Positions 34,048-43,613 of a stretch of DNA of 43,613 nt are shown piece after piece. The notes beneath the pieces were generated by a model. The model did not search any database, was not told the DNA's origin, and was given only the letters and a program-made list of their open reading frames with translations. The position numbers and the translations under genes are program-made. Each line of letters starts with the position of its first letter. Position 1 is the first letter of the stretch. Location of the stretch: assembly GCA_949283695.1 (NCBI GenBank), contig CASDTX010000036.1:1-43613 (forward strand), given 5' to 3'. Origin of the DNA: an uncultured Eubacteriales bacterium (lineage in GTDB: Bacteria > Bacillota > Clostridia > Lachnospirales > Lachnospiraceae).

Positions 34048-37000
34048 ATGAAGTTTATTGAAGAAAGAATCTCAGTAATCTGTAATGAATTAAATGAATT
34101 AAGATTTGTTAACAAACTTCCGGTAACGGGGATTACTTATAAGGAAGGGCTGTATTTTACTCCGGCGGAAGCCGATGCGGCAGATACTTTCTGGGAAGAA
34201 TTTCACAGCGAGAAGATGCACTGGTACGGTCCGGATCAGCACTACTGGTTCCGCGCGTCCGTGACAGTTCCGGAGGAGATGGACGGGAAGCCGGTCTATC
34301 TGAAAGCAGCGACTCAGGTGGACCACTGGGATGACGCGAAGAATCCCCAGTTTCTGATGTTCGTGGACGGAGAAGTGACGCAGGGGATGGATATCAATCA
34401 CCAGATGGTGCTGCTGGATTCCTGTGCACAGGGCGGAAGAACCTATCAGATTGATCTTCAGGCCTACACGGGGATCATGTTCGCGGAGCTGACATTCCGG
34501 CTGGAGCTGATGCAGATCGATGAGAAGATCAACCGGCTGTACTATGATCTGATCGTGCCTCACCGCGGATTCTCGCGGATGGAGAAGGACGATAAAGTCC
34601 GCAAAGACCTGGCCTCTGTCCTGAATGAGACGATTAATCTCCTGGACCTGCGCACCCCATACTCAGAGGATTTCTATCGGTCTGTAGATGAGGCGCAGGC
34701 ATACATCAGCCAGGCGTTATACGAAGAGATGACCGGGTATGACGACGTGAAAGCAACGTGTATCGGTCATACGCATATTGATGTGGCATGGTGGTGGACG
34801 ATTGCGCAGACGAGAGAGAAGACGGCCCGGAGCTTTTCTACAGTATTGAAATTCATGGACGAGTTCCCGGGATATAAGTTCATGTCCAGCCAGCCGGTGC
34901 TGTATCAGTTCCTGAAGGACAGATATCCGGAAGTGTACGCGAAGGTCAAAGAGCGCGTCAAAGAAGGACGCTGGGAGCCAGAGGGAGGAACCTGGGTAGA
35001 GCCGGACTGCAACCTGACAAGCGGAGAATCGCTTGTGCGTCAGTTCTATTACGGCAAGAAGTTCTTCCGTGATGAGTTCGGTGTGGAGAACCAGATCCTC
35101 TGGCTGCCGGACGTGTTCGGCTACTCCGGGGCTCTGCCGCAGATTATGAAACGCAGCGGCATCAAGTATTTCATGACCACGAAGCTGGCATGGAACCAGA
35201 TCAATAAGATCCCTTATGATACGATGAGATGGAGAGGAATCGACGGAAGCGAGATCCTCACCCATCTGATTACCACCCTGGGCGTGGGACAGGATGAAGC
35301 GAACTTCTTCACGACTTATAACGGAATGCTGCATCCGGACGCGATCATGGGCGGCTGGCATCGCTATCAGAATAAGGATATCAACGATGACATTCTCATA
35401 TGCTACGGCTATGGAGACGGAGGCGGCGGCCCCACAAGGGATATGCTGGAGACTTCCAAGCGTATGGAAAAGGGCATCCGGGGAATCCCCAAAGTGCGCC
35501 AGGAGTTTGCCGGGAAATATTTCGAAGAGCTGGATCAGAGAGTGTCCGGCAATAAGCGCCTTCCGGTCTGGGAGGGAGAACTTTACTTCGAGTACCACAG
35601 AGGTACCCTGACCTCTATGGGCAGAAATAAGCGTTCCAACCGCCGGTGCGAGCAGCTCCTGATGGATACAGAACTTCTGCAGGTGCTGACAGGCACGAAG
35701 GAACCGGAAGAGATGGAAGCAATCTGGAAGACGGTGCTTACGAACCAGTTCCATGATATCCTGCCCGGATCCTCCATCCACGAGGTATATGAGGTTACCA
35801 AGAAGGAATACGAACAGATCGAGGCCAGACTCTCGGAAATGATCCGGGAGAAGCTGGCACTTCTGACCGAGGAGAGCGGGGAGCAGATTTCCGTATTTAA
35901 CACCCTCGGATTTACGAGAGATGATGTTGTTGAGCTCGGGTCCTGCGACGCGGATGCGCTGGTTGACGCAGAGGGAAGAAGATATCCTGTTCAGCAGACA
36001 GCGGACGGCGCAGTGGTCTATGTAGAAGGCATCCCGTCCAAAGGCGGGAAGTCCCTGACCGCAGTGAAGGAGGAAGGAGAAGCTGTGAATCCTCTGACTG
36101 TCAGCGGGAACACCATTGACACGCCATTCTATCATATCGTGGTGGATGAGAACGGATGCTTTACTTCCATCTATGACAAAGAATGTGAGCGGGAAGTTCT
36201 CCAGGAAGGAAAGGCTGCGAACCTGTTCCGTATGTACGAGGACAAGCCGATGCAGTTCGACTGCTGGGATATTGATATGTATTACTCCGAGAAATACTGG
36301 GATGCAGGGAAGGCTGACCGGATCGAGTGGACAGAGGAAGGCCCGGTCAGGGCGACTCTGGAGATCGACCACTCCATGAGCCGGTCGGTGATCCGGCAGA
36401 AGATCCATTTCTACGCGGACAGCCGGAGGATTGATTTTGTCACATGGGTAGACTGGAAAGAACACCAGACACTGCTGAAAGTGCATTTCCCGGTCAATGT
36501 ACATACGGATGAAGCTACATTTGAGATCCAGTTCGGAAACCTGAAGAGAAAGATCCATACCAACACAAGCTGGGATGAGGCAAGATTCGAGAGCTGCGGC
36601 CAGAAGTGGATGGACCTTTCAGAAGGGAACTATGGCGTCAGCCTTCTCAACGACTGCAAGTACGGACATTCTGCAAAAGACAGCAATATGGCGCTGACGC
36701 TGATCACGTCCGGGATCGAGCCCAATCCGACCGCGGACCAGGAAGAGCATGTATTTACCTATGCCCTCTATCCGCACCGCGGATACTGGAAGGCAGAAGG
36801 AACCGTAGAGGAAGCTTATAAGCTGAATCAGAAAGCGTATGCGGCTGCCGGACGCCTGAGAGAAGACGGCAGATCCTTTGTATCAGCGGACAAGGCGAAT
36901 ATTGTGATCGAGACCGTGAAACATGCCGAGGACGGAGACGGAATCATCCTTCGTATGTATGAGTGTGAGAACAGTCTGACAAAGACTACGCTTACGTTCG

Positions 37001-37140
37001 GAGAGCATACGGTTGAGCAGGTGACAGAGTGCAATCTGATGGAAGAACCGGAAGAAGTGATTCCGGCAGACGGAAACAGCTTTACAGTAACCGTAAAGCC
37101 ATATGAGATTAAGACTTATAAGGTGAGATTAGGAAAATGA
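34048..37140 (+). CDS. GH38 alpha-mannosidase
   Basis: A 1030-residue cytoplasmic retaining alpha-mannosidase. Domains in order are an N-terminal lectin-like domain to about 225, the catalytic barrel, a three-helix domain and a large beta-sandwich half. Zinc ligands are in GHTHIDVAWWW (His241, His243, Asp245); the nucleophile is Asp355 in WLPDVFGYS. The HDILPGSSIHEVYE motif near 575 is the family helix-bundle signature with the last zinc histidine. It would remove alpha-1,2, 1,3 or 1,6-linked mannose from imported glycans. AGGAG lies before the start, and the stop overlaps the GH3 start as ATGA, so the enzymes are coupled. Confidence 0.95.
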   Translation: MKFIEERISVICNELNELRFVNKLPVTGITYKEGLYFTPAEADAADTFWEEFHSEKMHWYGPDQHYWFRASVTVPEEMDGKPVYLKAATQVDHWDDAKNPQFLMFVDGEVTQGMDINHQMVLLDSCAQGGRTYQIDLQAYTGIMFAELTFRLELMQIDEKINRLYYDLIVPHRGFSRMEKDDKVRKDLASVLNETINLLDLRTPYSEDFYRSVDEAQAYISQALYEEMTGYDDVKATCIGHTHIDVAWWWTIAQTREKTARSFSTVLKFMDEFPGYKFMSSQPVLYQFLKDRYPEVYAKVKERVKEGRWEPEGGTWVEPDCNLTSGESLVRQFYYGKKFFRDEFGVENQILWLPDVFGYSGALPQIMKRSGIKYFMTTKLAWNQINKIPYDTMRWRGIDGSEILTHLITTLGVGQDEANFFTTYNGMLHPDAIMGGWHRYQNKDINDDILICYGYGDGGGGPTRDMLETSKRMEKGIRGIPKVRQEFAGKYFEELDQRVSGNKRLPVWEGELYFEYHRGTLTSMGRNKRSNRRCEQLLMDTELLQVLTGTKEPEEMEAIWKTVLTNQFHDILPGSSIHEVYEVTKKEYEQIEARLSEMIREKLALLTEESGEQISVFNTLGFTRDDVVELGSCDADALVDAEGRRYPVQQTADGAVVYVEGIPSKGGKSLTAVKEEGEAVNPLTVSGNTIDTPFYHIVVDENGCFTSIYDKECEREVLQEGKAANLFRMYEDKPMQFDCWDIDMYYSEKYWDAGKADRIEWTEEGPVRATLEIDHSMSRSVIRQKIHFYADSRRIDFVTWVDWKEHQTLLKVHFPVNVHTDEATFEIQFGNLKRKIHTNTSWDEARFESCGQKWMDLSEGNYGVSLLNDCKYGHSAKDSNMALTLITSGIEPNPTADQEEHVFTYALYPHRGYWKAEGTVEEAYKLNQKAYAAAGRLREDGRSFVSADKANIVIETVKHAEDGDGIILRMYECENSLTKTTLTFGEHTVEQVTECNLMEEPEEVIPADGNSFTVTVKPYEIKTYKVRLGK

Positions 37141-39413
37141 TGAGAACAGAATCTGGAAAAACAGCAAAAGAACGGGCGGCTGAACTGTTAAAGAAGATGA
37201 CCCTCAGGGAGAAAATCGGCCAGTTGAACCAGAGACTGTATGGGTTCCGGATCTTTGAGCGAGGAGAAAACGGGGTTTCCTTCGGGGAAGAGTTCCGGGA
37301 AGAGGTAGAGAAATACGGAGGACTGGGGACCGTGTACGGGCTGTACCGCGCGGATCCCTGGTCCGGCCGGAACTATGAGAATGGTCTGTACGGCAAGTGG
37401 GCCGTGCAGGCCTACAACCGTCTCCAGGAGTATGTGCTCGCGCATTCCCGTCTGAAAATCCCTGCGCTGATCAGCACAGAGTGTCCTCACGGGCATCAGG
37501 CGCTGGACAGCTATCTTCTCCCGGTGAACCTGGCCATGGGTGCCACGTTCCACCCGGAGCTGATCCGTCAGGCATATACTGTATGCGGAGAACAGCTGAA
37601 CTCTATGGGCGTGGACCTGGCGCTGATCTCCCTTCTGGATGTGGCGCGGGATCCCCGCTGGGGCCGGACAGAGGAGTGCTTCTCGGAGGATCCCTGGCTG
37701 TGCAGCAGGATGGCAGAGCAGGTGGTAAGCGCCGTACAGGAACAGGGCGTGGCCGTGGTGGCGAAGCATTTTGCCGCTCAGGGGGAAGGAACCGGCGGCG
37801 TCAACGCGAGCGCGGCCCGGATCGGTGAGCGGGAACTCAGAGAGATCCATCTGCCGGCTATGAAAGCCTGCTGTGACGCAGGCGTGAAGGGCGTTATGGC
37901 TGCTTATAACGAGATCGACGGAGTGTACTGTCATGCCAATCACCATCTTCTGACAGAGATTCTGAGAGAGGAGATGGGATTCGACGGCGTCGTCATGGCG
38001 GACGGCTGCGCGCTGGACCGCCTGGATACAATGACAGGCGACAACGCGCTCTCCGGTGCGGCGGCCGTGAAGGCAGGCGTGGATATCGGACTGTGGGATA
38101 CCGCGTTCGGCCGTCTGGAAGAGGCGGTGGAGAAAGGATATCTCACAGAGGAAGCGATCGATCAGGCCGCGCTTCGTGTGCTGGAGCTGAAGTTTGAGCG
38201 GGGACTGTTCGAGCATCCCTTCCTGGAAGAAGACGCTCTGCCGAAGGTCTTCTCTTATCAGGAGCACCCGCAGGCACTGGACATTGCCCGGGAGTCCGTG
38301 GTACTGCTTGAGAACCGGGACGGCTGTCTGCCGCTGCCGCGGAAGGAAGGCGCGATCCGCCAGATCGCTGTGATCGGGCCCAACGCGGATGATCTCTACA
38401 GTCAGCTGGGAGACTACAGCCCTCAGGTGAAAGAAGAGGAAGCAGTGACCATGCTTGCAGGCATCCGTCAGGCGGCGGAGCAGACCGGCTGTAAGGTGGT
38501 CCACGCACAGGGATGCAGAACGACAGAGGGGAACAGAGAGGAGATGCAGAGAGCAGCCGCTCTGGCCGCGGAATCCGATGTAACCGTTCTCATCCTGGGC
38601 GGAAGTTCCAGCCGGTTCGGAAGAGTCAGCTTCGACACCAACGGGGCGGCAGTCTCAGAAGAGGGCGTGTCCATGGACTGCGGGGAAGGCGTGGATGCCT
38701 CAGACATCGCGCTGCCGGCGGTACAGCGGGAGCTGGCTGAGCGGGTGCTGGATGCCGGCCGGAAGGTGATTGTCGTGATCATGGGCGGACGTCCGTATGC
38801 CCCCGGCATTGCGCAGGAGCGGGCAGATGCGCTCCTCTATGCCTTCTATCCGGGGATCCGGGGCGGCCAGGCCCTGGCTGAGATTCTGTTCGGAGAGATC
38901 AGTCCCTCCGGAAGGCTTCCGGTTTCCGTGCCCAGAAGTACGGGACAGATCCCGGTCTATTACAACTATAAGAATTCCTACCGGGGAATGTATTATTATG
39001 ATCAGGCAGAGGGACCGGCGTATTCCTTCGGCTGCGGCATGAGCTATACGGACTTTCAGTATACGGACTTCACGCTGAGCGCGGAGAAGATCCGGGCAGA
39101 AGAACTGAAAGAACAGGGACTGTCTGTGGAAGTGTCTGTCACGAATACAGGAAGGATGGACGGATATGCGGTGCCCCTTCTGTATGTCGCCGGACAGCAG
39201 GGAAGTGTGGTGCGCAGAGTGAAGGAGCTCAAAGGCATGCAGAAGGTCTGGCTGAAACGGGCGGAGACGAAGCGGATCCGAATCACACTGCCTTATGAAG
39301 CATTTTCGGTCTGGAATCCGCAGATGCAGTTCATGACAGAACCGGGGCTGGTGAAGCTTCTGCTGGAAGAGTCCGGGCAGACGGTCTGGAGCGGCACGGC
39401 TGAGATCTGCTGA
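37137..39413 (+). CDS. GH3 family glycoside hydrolase
   Basis: A 758-residue protein without a signal peptide, so cytoplasmic. The GH3 N-terminal barrel has [52 protein letters not shown] and the nucleophile Asp289 in GVVMADG. The C-terminal alpha/beta sandwich carries [14 protein letters not shown], and a fibronectin-III-like domain ends the protein (about residues 660-740). This is the beta-glucosidase/xylosidase-type architecture, not the NagZ type. Its role in the mannoside locus is unclear; it may remove beta-glucose, beta-mannose or another cap. It overlaps the GH38 gene by four bases. Confidence 0.92.
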   Translation: MMRTESGKTAKERAAELLKKMTLREKIGQLNQRLYGFRIFERGENGVSFGEEFREEVEKYGGLGTVYGLYRADPWSGRNYENGLYGKWAVQAYNRLQEYVLAHSRLKIPALISTECPHGHQALDSYLLPVNLAMGATFHPELIRQAYTVCGEQLNSMGVDLALISLLDVARDPRWGRTEECFSEDPWLCSRMAEQVVSAVQEQGVAVVAKHFAAQGEGTGGVNASAARIGERELREIHLPAMKACCDAGVKGVMAAYNEIDGVYCHANHHLLTEILREEMGFDGVVMADGCALDRLDTMTGDNALSGAAAVKAGVDIGLWDTAFGRLEEAVEKGYLTEEAIDQAALRVLELKFERGLFEHPFLEEDALPKVFSYQEHPQALDIARESVVLLENRDGCLPLPRKEGAIRQIAVIGPNADDLYSQLGDYSPQVKEEEAVTMLAGIRQAAEQTGCKVVHAQGCRTTEGNREEMQRAAALAAESDVTVLILGGSSSRFGRVSFDTNGAAVSEEGVSMDCGEGVDASDIALPAVQRELAERVLDAGRKVIVVIMGGRPYAPGIAQERADALLYAFYPGIRGGQALAEILFGEISPSGRLPVSVPRSTGQIPVYYNYKNSYRGMYYYDQAEGPAYSFGCGMSYTDFQYTDFTLSAEKIRAEELKEQGLSVEVSVTNTGRMDGYAVPLLYVAGQQGSVVRRVKELKGMQKVWLKRAETKRIRITLPYEAFSVWNPQMQFMTEPGLVKLLLEESGQTVWSGTAEIC

Positions 39414-39450
39414 TCGGTCAGATGTCAGAAACAGGAAGGGAATTGAGAGA

Positions 39451-40740
39451 ATGAAGAAGATACAGCCAGAATCAATTGAAAAAATACTGGAGAATGTAAA
39501 CGAAGTATTCCGGGATGAGCCCCGGGTGGCGGAAGTATTTGAACGATGCTATACGAACACCCTGGACACAACGGTGAAGCGGGCTGACGATGGAAGTACT
39601 TATGTGATCACAGGGGATATCCCGGCCATGTGGCTGCGGGATTCTGTGGCACAGATCCGGCCTTATCTGATCCCGGCCAGGGAGGATCCGGAGATCGCGG
39701 ATCTGATCGCGGGACTGATTCGCCGTCAGTTTTTCTATATTAATATTGATCCTTATGCGAATGCCTTTAATGAAGGGCCGAACGGCAACTGCTGGGAAAA
39801 GGACGAGACAGACATGGGGCCGTGGATCTGGGAGAGAAAGTACGAGATCGACTCCCTGTGCTATCCTGTCCAGCTGGCCTACCTGTTCTGGAAGAATACA
39901 GGCAGAACAGATCAGTTTGATCAGGAATTTATCAAGGGCGCGGAGCGGATCCTGGAAGTGTTTGAGACAGAGATGGATCATGAAGGGAAATCTCCATACC
40001 GCTTTATCCGCAGGAACAGTTTCTACACAGATACCTTATCCAGAGACGGGATGGGCGCGCTCGTGAAGCCCGGAGTCGGGCTGATCTGGTCCGGGTTCCG
40101 GCCCAGCGATGATGCCTGCACTTACGGATACCTGATCCCATCCAATATGTTCGCGGTGGTGATCCTGGAATATCTCCACGAAATCGCGGGAATTGTACCC
40201 GGGATGGAAGCAGTCGGGGAGAAAGCGCTGGCCATGGCTTCCACGGTGCGCAGAGGAATCGAAGAGTACGGCGTGACAAAGGTGGAAGGCATCGGAACGG
40301 TGTATGCCTATGAAGCGGACGGTTACGGACAGTTTAACCTGATGGATGATGCCAACGTGCCGAGTCTTCTCTCCATGGGCTACCTGGGGTACCGGCCTTC
40401 ATCGCCGGAACGGGAAGCGCAGACGAGAGAACTGATCTTAAGCGAGAGAAACCCCTACTATTACAGCGGGAGCTGCGCGGCCGGGATCGGAAGTCCCCAT
40501 ACACCGGTGCGCTATATCTGGCATATTTCCATGGCAATCGAGGGGCTGACCGCAGATACCATGGAGGAAAAGTATGAAATCATCCAGAGGATGATCTCCA
40601 CAGACGGAGGCAAAGGGCTGATGCACGAGGGGTTCCACGTAGATCATCCGGAGAACTATACGAGAGAATGGTTCTCCTGGGCCAATGCCATGTTCTGTGA
40701 ACTGGTCCTTCAGTACTGCGGATACGAGGTCCTGAAATAG
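39451..40740 (+). CDS. GH125 exo-alpha-1,6-mannosidase
   Basis: A 429-residue metal-independent mannosidase with an (alpha/alpha)6 barrel. Family signatures include [82 protein letters not shown] and [30 protein letters not shown], which hold the acid and base carboxylates. No signal peptide is present. Characterised members cut non-reducing alpha-1,6-mannose in N-glycans and yeast mannan. Position 37 bases after GH3 with AGGAAGGG upstream places it in the same operon. Its presence is the best single indicator that the substrate is an N-glycan or alpha-mannan fragment. Confidence 0.96.
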   Translation: MKKIQPESIEKILENVNEVFRDEPRVAEVFERCYTNTLDTTVKRADDGSTYVITGDIPAMWLRDSVAQIRPYLIPAREDPEIADLIAGLIRRQFFYINIDPYANAFNEGPNGNCWEKDETDMGPWIWERKYEIDSLCYPVQLAYLFWKNTGRTDQFDQEFIKGAERILEVFETEMDHEGKSPYRFIRRNSFYTDTLSRDGMGALVKPGVGLIWSGFRPSDDACTYGYLIPSNMFAVVILEYLHEIAGIVPGMEAVGEKALAMASTVRRGIEEYGVTKVEGIGTVYAYEADGYGQFNLMDDANVPSLLSMGYLGYRPSSPEREAQTRELILSERNPYYYSGSCAAGIGSPHTPVRYIWHISMAIEGLTADTMEEKYEIIQRMISTDGGKGLMHEGFHVDHPENYTREWFSWANAMFCELVLQYCGYEVLK

Positions 40741-40777
40741 CATGATGCAACCATGATTCATTAGGAGGAAAGAAACA

Positions 40778-42628
40778 ATGGAAATTTTAAAACTGAAACC
40801 AGCTTTTAAGGATTATATCTGGGGCGGCCACCGGCTGGTGGACGAGTACGGGAAAGCGTTTGACGGAGAGGTTCTGGCAGAGTCCTGGGAACTGTCCTGT
40901 CATCCGGACGGGCCGTCTGTGATTGCCAACGGAACATGGGCGGGGAAGACGCTGGCTGAGTATATTCAGGAGGCCGGAGAGGACGTGCTGGGAACAAACT
41001 GCAGACGGTTCTCAGAGTTCCCGATTCTGGTGAAGTTCATTGACGCGAAGGATAATCTTTCGATTCAGGTACACCCGGATAATGCCTACGCCTTAAAGAA
41101 CGAGGGACAGTACGGGAAGACGGAGATGTGGTATGTTGTGGACGCTTCCGAGGGCGCGTTTCTGTATTATGGATTCCAGGATGAGATCAGCGAAGAAGAG
41201 TTCCGCAGACGGATCGAGGAAGATACACTGACTGATGTGCTGCATGCAGCTCCTGTGAAGAAGGGCGATGTCTTCTTCATCGAAGCCGGCACGATCCATG
41301 CCATCGGCAAGAATATCCTGATCGCGGAGATCCAGCAGAATTCGAATGTTACATACCGCGTGTTTGATTACGGCAGAGTGGGCAAAGACGGGAAGAAGCG
41401 AGAACTCCATGTAGAACAGGCAATCCGTGTGACCAGGCGCTGCCCGGCTGTTCCGAAGGAGGATATGTATCCTCATATCGCGGACTGTGATTACTTCACC
41501 GTGGACAAGCTGAACCTGGACGGAACTGTGCGCAGCAAAGTAGAAGGCAGTGTTACAGAGCAGTCATTTCTCAGTGTCCTGATCCTTGACGGAGAGGGAA
41601 CGATCCGCAACGGAAGCGGAAGTGTGGAGTTCAAAAAGGGCGACAGCCTCTTCCTGCCGGCGGGAAGCGGAGCTTATGAAATCTCCGGCTGGTGCGATGC
41701 TCTGGCCATTACCATCCGGGAGAAGAAAGATATGATCCGGGTGGGCGTTGATATCGGCGGCACAGATGTTAAGATCGGTCTGGTGGATCACAGCAACCAC
41801 ATCCTGGCAGACACGAAGATCTCTACAGGAAAAGAGGCTCCGGAGGAGATCATCCGGAAGATCGCCGAGAGCACCATGGAACTTATGGAGAAGAACGGTG
41901 TGGCGGCAGAGAACTGCGAAGGCATCGGAATGGGCGTGCCGGGACTGGTAGACAAAAAGGAAGGCACTGTGATCTATTCCAACAATTTGAAATGGGAGAA
42001 TGTGGCCCTGGCAGAAGAGATGTCCAGGCAGATCCCGCTGAAGGTCAGCATTGCCAATGACGCGGACTGCGCGACCCTGGGCGAGGCTTATGCCGGAGCC
42101 GGGAAAGGCGTGGATAATCTGGTGATGCTGACACTGGGAACCGGAGTCGGCGGCGGAGTGATCTTAAACGGAGAACTCTTCACCGGAAGCCTGAAGGGCG
42201 GCATCGAGCTGGGGCATATGGTGATCGACAGCCAGGGCGAGGAGTGTACCTGCGGAAGACGGGGCTGCCTTGAAGCATATACGACCGTGACTGCTCTTCG
42301 CCGGGAGTCCGAGAAGGTATATGGGACAGCACTGGATCCGCTGGAGATCTTCACCAAGGCAAAAGAAGGTGACGAGAAAGCGCAGAAGCTGGTGGATGCC
42401 TTCATCGAGCATCTGGGAACCGGTGTGGTGAATCTTGTGAATATGTTCCGTCCGGAACGGATCGTTTTCGGCGGCGGGATCGCCGCTCAGGGTGAAGTCC
42501 TGCTGGCACCTGTGAGAGAACGGGTCGCCAGAGAGAACTTCGGCGGCGTCCGCTCAGAGGTTCCGGAGCTGGTGACAGCAGAACTGGGCAACCGTGCGGG
42601 CATCGTCGGTGCGGCGAATCTGGTATAA
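40778..42628 (+). CDS. Fusion of mannose-6-phosphate isomerase and ROK sugar kinase
   Basis: A 616-residue two-enzyme protein. Residues 1-315 are a short class I phosphomannose isomerase with ligands Gln97 and His99 in IQVHP, Glu116 in KTEMWYV and His174 in AGTIHAIG. Residues 319-616 are a ROK kinase with the ATP loop VDIGGTDVKIG, catalytic aspartate in ANDADCATLGEA, TLGTGVGGG, the zinc motif CTCGRRGC (Cys490, Cys492, Cys497) and ELGH. It can phosphorylate a hexose, likely mannose or glucose, then isomerise mannose-6-phosphate to fructose-6-phosphate. Each half is full length. At the junction ATG 41732 sits six bases after GGGAGAAG, so free kinase could also be made. AGGAGGAAAG precedes the main start. 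Confidence 0.92.
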   Translation: MEILKLKPAFKDYIWGGHRLVDEYGKAFDGEVLAESWELSCHPDGPSVIANGTWAGKTLAEYIQEAGEDVLGTNCRRFSEFPILVKFIDAKDNLSIQVHPDNAYALKNEGQYGKTEMWYVVDASEGAFLYYGFQDEISEEEFRRRIEEDTLTDVLHAAPVKKGDVFFIEAGTIHAIGKNILIAEIQQNSNVTYRVFDYGRVGKDGKKRELHVEQAIRVTRRCPAVPKEDMYPHIADCDYFTVDKLNLDGTVRSKVEGSVTEQSFLSVLILDGEGTIRNGSGSVEFKKGDSLFLPAGSGAYEISGWCDALAITIREKKDMIRVGVDIGGTDVKIGLVDHSNHILADTKISTGKEAPEEIIRKIAESTMELMEKNGVAAENCEGIGMGVPGLVDKKEGTVIYSNNLKWENVALAEEMSRQIPLKVSIANDADCATLGEAYAGAGKGVDNLVMLTLGTGVGGGVILNGELFTGSLKGGIELGHMVIDSQGEECTCGRRGCLEAYTTVTALRRESEKVYGTALDPLEIFTKAKEGDEKAQKLVDAFIEHLGTGVVNLVNMFRPERIVFGGGIAAQGEVLLAPVRERVARENFGGVRSEVPELVTAELGNRAGIVGAANLV

Positions 42629-42680
42629 CGAATGCAGGCCAGGCATTCGCTGAAACAGGAAACGTGTCACCAGGATAGTG
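42629..42680 (+). other. Two small hairpins between the fusion gene and mutase gene
   Basis: CGAATGC (42629-42635) pairs with GCATTCG (42643-42649). A second pair, TGTCAC with GTGACA, follows between about 42665 and 42682. Neither has a T-run, so read-through into the mutase gene is expected. Confidence 0.4.
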
Positions 42681-42703
42681 ACAGCGAAGAGAGGAGAGCA
42701 GCC

Positions 42704-43613
42704 ATGGAAGCGAAGAAACGGTATGAGGAATGGCTTGAGAACCCATACTTTGATGAGGCGACGAAAGAAGAATTAAGAAGCATCGCAGGAGATGAACAGG
42801 AGATCGGGGAACGGTTCTACCGGGACCTGGAATTCGGCACAGGAGGCCTGCGCGGCATTATCGGGGCAGGCACCAACCGGATGAACATCTACACGGTGCG
42901 GAAGGCCACCCAGGGCCTGGCGAATTTTATCAGCAAGGAGAACGCGAAGGATAAAGGCGTGGCCATTGCATTTGACTCCCGGAACATGTCTCCGGAGTTC
43001 GCGCAGGAGGCGGCGCTGTGTCTGGCGGCAAACGGGATCAAAGCTTATATTTTCCCGTCCCTGCGGCCCACCCCCATGCTCTCCTTCGCGCTGCGGGAGC
43101 TGGGATGTACGGCAGGCATCGTGGTCACCGCCAGCCACAACCCGCCGGAGTATAACGGATACAAGGTATACTGGGAAGACGGTGCCCAGATCACATTCCC
43201 CAAGGATCAGCAGATCATCGGGGAAGTGAACGCGGTGACGGACTATGCTTCCGTGAAGACGATGGACCGGGCGGCAGCAGAGGCGGCCGGACTCTGTCAG
43301 GTCATCGGACCGGAGATCGACGATCAGTACATCGAAGCGCTGAAGGCGCTGGCCATCCATCCGGAGATCATCCGGGAAGAGGCAGAGAACTTAACGATCG
43401 TGTATACGCCGCTGCACGGGACGGGCAACCTTCCGGTGCGCCGGATCCTGGAGGAGCTGGGATTCCATAAGGTCTATGTGGTGAAAGAACAGGAGCTTCC
43501 GAACGGAGACTTCCCCACCGTATCCTATCCCAATCCGGAGGATCCCAACGCCTTTCAGCTGGCGCTGAAACTGGCGGAGGAAGTAGATGCGGATATCGTC
43601 CTGGCCACGGATC
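42704..43613 (+). CDS. Phosphohexomutase (PGM/PMM family), 3' end outside window
   Basis: The first 303 residues of an alpha-D-phosphohexomutase; the frame is open to the window end, where a family member of 550-580 residues would continue. Visible motifs are the substrate loop GTGGLRGIIGAGTNRMN near residue 46, the phosphoserine loop VVTASHNPPEYNGYK and YTPLHGTGN. The length and the FGTGGLRG motif fit the PgcA-type phosphoglucomutase/phosphomannomutase group of Firmicutes. Here it would convert mannose-1-phosphate from GH130 to mannose-6-phosphate for the isomerase, or serve glucose-1-phosphate. GAGGAGAG precedes ATG 42704. Confidence 0.93.
   Translation, partial: MEAKKRYEEWLENPYFDEATKEELRSIAGDEQEIGERFYRDLEFGTGGLRGIIGAGTNRMNIYTVRKATQGLANFISKENAKDKGVAIAFDSRNMSPEFAQEAALCLAANGIKAYIFPSLRPTPMLSFALRELGCTAGIVVTASHNPPEYNGYKVYWEDGAQITFPKDQQIIGEVNAVTDYASVKTMDRAAAEAAGLCQVIGPEIDDQYIEALKALAIHPEIIREEAENLTIVYTPLHGTGNLPVRRILEELGFHKVYVVKEQELPNGDFPTVSYPNPEDPNAFQLALKLAEEVDADIVLATD

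Noticed and set aside
34717-36558. 613-codon minus-strand open frame opposite the GH38 gene
   Set aside because: Antisense to a certain alpha-mannosidase; its sequence shows no family motif.
37188-38504. 438-codon minus-strand open frame opposite the GH3 gene
   Set aside because: Long only because of GC-rich codon use on the coding strand; no motif seen.

Overview
The window looks like chromosome of a Gram-positive gut anaerobe of the Clostridia, most likely Lachnospiraceae. Supporting this are strong AGGAGG-type ribosome sites, several TTG and GTG starts, a Spo0A-type DNA-binding domain, a BspA-like repeat protein, paired LplB/YtcP-type sugar permeases and a large set of mannoside-degrading enzymes. 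The taxon is inferred from gene content only. I saw no rRNA, tRNA, insertion sequence, phage gene or CRISPR array.

Layout, left to right. Positions 1-3220 hold hairpins, a good promoter, purF and purB, closed by a clear terminator. Positions 3364-11914 hold a membrane-anchored BspA-like protein, a glycogen debranching enzyme and a DesK/NarL-type two-component pair. That pair is transcribed away from an ABC-2 exporter with one ATPase and two permeases, so it probably controls the exporter. Positions 11949-17397 hold a promoter, a structured leader, a second PurF-like protein that has lost its glutaminase residues, a MATE exporter and a TauABC/SsuABC-type importer. Positions 17400-21656 hold an Mrp/Nbp35-type ATPase, an alpha/beta hydrolase, a histidine phosphatase, and the pyrimidine salvage genes cdd and udp.

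Positions 21654-28163 hold a small minus-strand protein that is only a Spo0A-type DNA-binding domain, with tandem 0A-box-like sites upstream. Divergent from it are a GntR regulator, an unusually long mannose-6-phosphate isomerase-type protein and a GH38-like enzyme. A minus-strand XRE regulator with a membrane domain follows.

Positions 28215-43613 are a large mannoside or N-glycan utilisation locus. It holds a LacI regulator, two permeases and a solute-binding lipoprotein, a GH130 phosphorylase, a GH38 alpha-mannosidase, a GH3 enzyme, a GH125 exo-alpha-mannosidase, a mannose-6-phosphate isomerase fused to a ROK sugar kinase, and a phosphohexomutase cut by the window end. The inferred logic is import of mannose-containing oligosaccharides, cytoplasmic trimming by GH125 and GH38, phosphorolysis of the beta-mannosyl core by GH130 to mannose-1-phosphate, and conversion by mutase, kinase and isomerase to fructose-6-phosphate.

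The least explained parts are the glutaminase-dead PurF paralogue with its structured leader and transporters, the stand-alone Spo0A-C regulator with candidate boxes at its own promoter, and the isomerase-kinase fusion with an internal ribosome site.
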